Of a DNA stretch of 5,344 nt, positions 5,120-5,344 are shown one piece after another. Both the position numbers and the translations under genes were made by a program. The stretch lies in contig JAODAY010000336.1 in the NCBI GenBank assembly GCA_025463665.1, positions 1-5,344 of the forward strand, given 5' to 3'. Positions within the stretch are counted from its first letter, which is position 1. Each line of letters begins with the position of its first letter. This DNA is from Microbacteriaceae bacterium (lineage in GTDB: Bacteria; Actinomycetota; Actinomycetes; Actinomycetales; Microbacteriaceae). The notes beneath the pieces are model-generated. The model had not been told where the DNA came from. It made no database searches and saw only the letters and a list, made by a program, of their open reading frames with translations.

Positions 5120-5344
5120 ATGACAATCACGGACATCCCGATCACGACGATCGACGGAGACGAAACTTCGCTCGCCGCGTTCGACAACAAGGTGCTGCTG
5201 ATCGTCAACGTGGCCTCGCGCTGCGGTCTCGCGCCGCAGTACGAGAAGCTCGAGGAACTGCAGAAGACCTACGGCGATCGTGGGTTCACGGTTCTCGGGT
5301 TCCCGAGTAACCAGTTTCTGCAGGAGCTCGGCTCCGACGAGGCG
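5120..5344 (+). CDS. Glutathione peroxidase family protein (BtuE-like), N-terminal part, cut by window edge
   Basis: This is a thiol peroxidase of the glutathione-peroxidase family, reducing hydrogen peroxide or lipid peroxides in the cytosol. In actinobacteria the electron donor is more likely thioredoxin or mycothiol than glutathione; this is inference. The first 75 of about 160 residues are visible and the frame is open to the window end. The catalytic block NVASRCGLAPQYEKLEEL (30-47) carries the peroxidatic Cys35, so it is a cysteine enzyme and not a selenoprotein. GFPSNQF (60-66) supplies the tetrad Gln65. The Trp/Asn of the tetrad and any resolving cysteine lie outside. The position often held by Cys in FPCNQF is Ser63 here. 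No signal peptide is present. The gene follows the helicase by 112 bp and seems to have its own promoter. Confidence 0.93.
   Translation, partial: MTITDIPITTIDGDETSLAAFDNKVLLIVNVASRCGLAPQYEKLEELQKTYGDRGFTVLGFPSNQFLQELGSDEA

Overview
The window comes from a high-GC Gram-positive bacterium, most likely an actinobacterium of the Microbacteriaceae type. This rests on a GC content of about 70% by eye, strong G/C preference at third codon positions, actinobacterial-looking proteins (a RecQ-like helicase of the RqlH kind, a short acylphosphatase, a BtuE-like peroxidase) and promoters that look leaderless. No mobile element, CRISPR array, tRNA or rRNA is visible, and the region reads as ordinary chromosome.

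Layout from left to right. (1) Positions 1-555, minus strand: the N-terminal 185 residues of an APC-family amino-acid permease of the arginine/ornithine (ArcD-like) type, cut by the window edge. (2) 635-1321, minus: a complete endonuclease/exonuclease/phosphatase-family hydrolase that appears to start at a non-standard ATA codon. The permease lies 79 bp downstream on the same strand. (3) 1322-1532: an intergenic region with divergent promoters. (4) 1533-1811, plus: a complete acylphosphatase (acyP), probably translated from a leaderless mRNA. (5) 1812-1845: a short convergent gap with a GC-rich hairpin. (6) 1846-2769, minus: a two-domain protein with an N-terminal J domain (HPD intact) and a C-terminal region that resembles a NERD nuclease-related domain lacking its usual catalytic Asp/Lys pair. 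(7) 2893-5007, plus and divergent from it: a 704-residue RecQ-type helicase with a four-cysteine zinc motif and a C-terminal phosphoribosyltransferase-like domain. (8) 5120 to the window end, plus: the first 75 residues of a glutathione-peroxidase family protein.

The genes do not form one obvious pathway. The permease and hydrolase may be co-transcribed. The J/NERD-like protein and the helicase share a 123-bp divergent promoter region. That pair is the most unusual thing here, because a chaperone-recruiting J domain joined to a nuclease-like fold sits beside a DNA helicase with its own uncommon C-terminal domain. Any functional link is inference. A heptamer, CGGATGC, also recurs eight times across the window on both strands, more than a rough composition estimate predicts.
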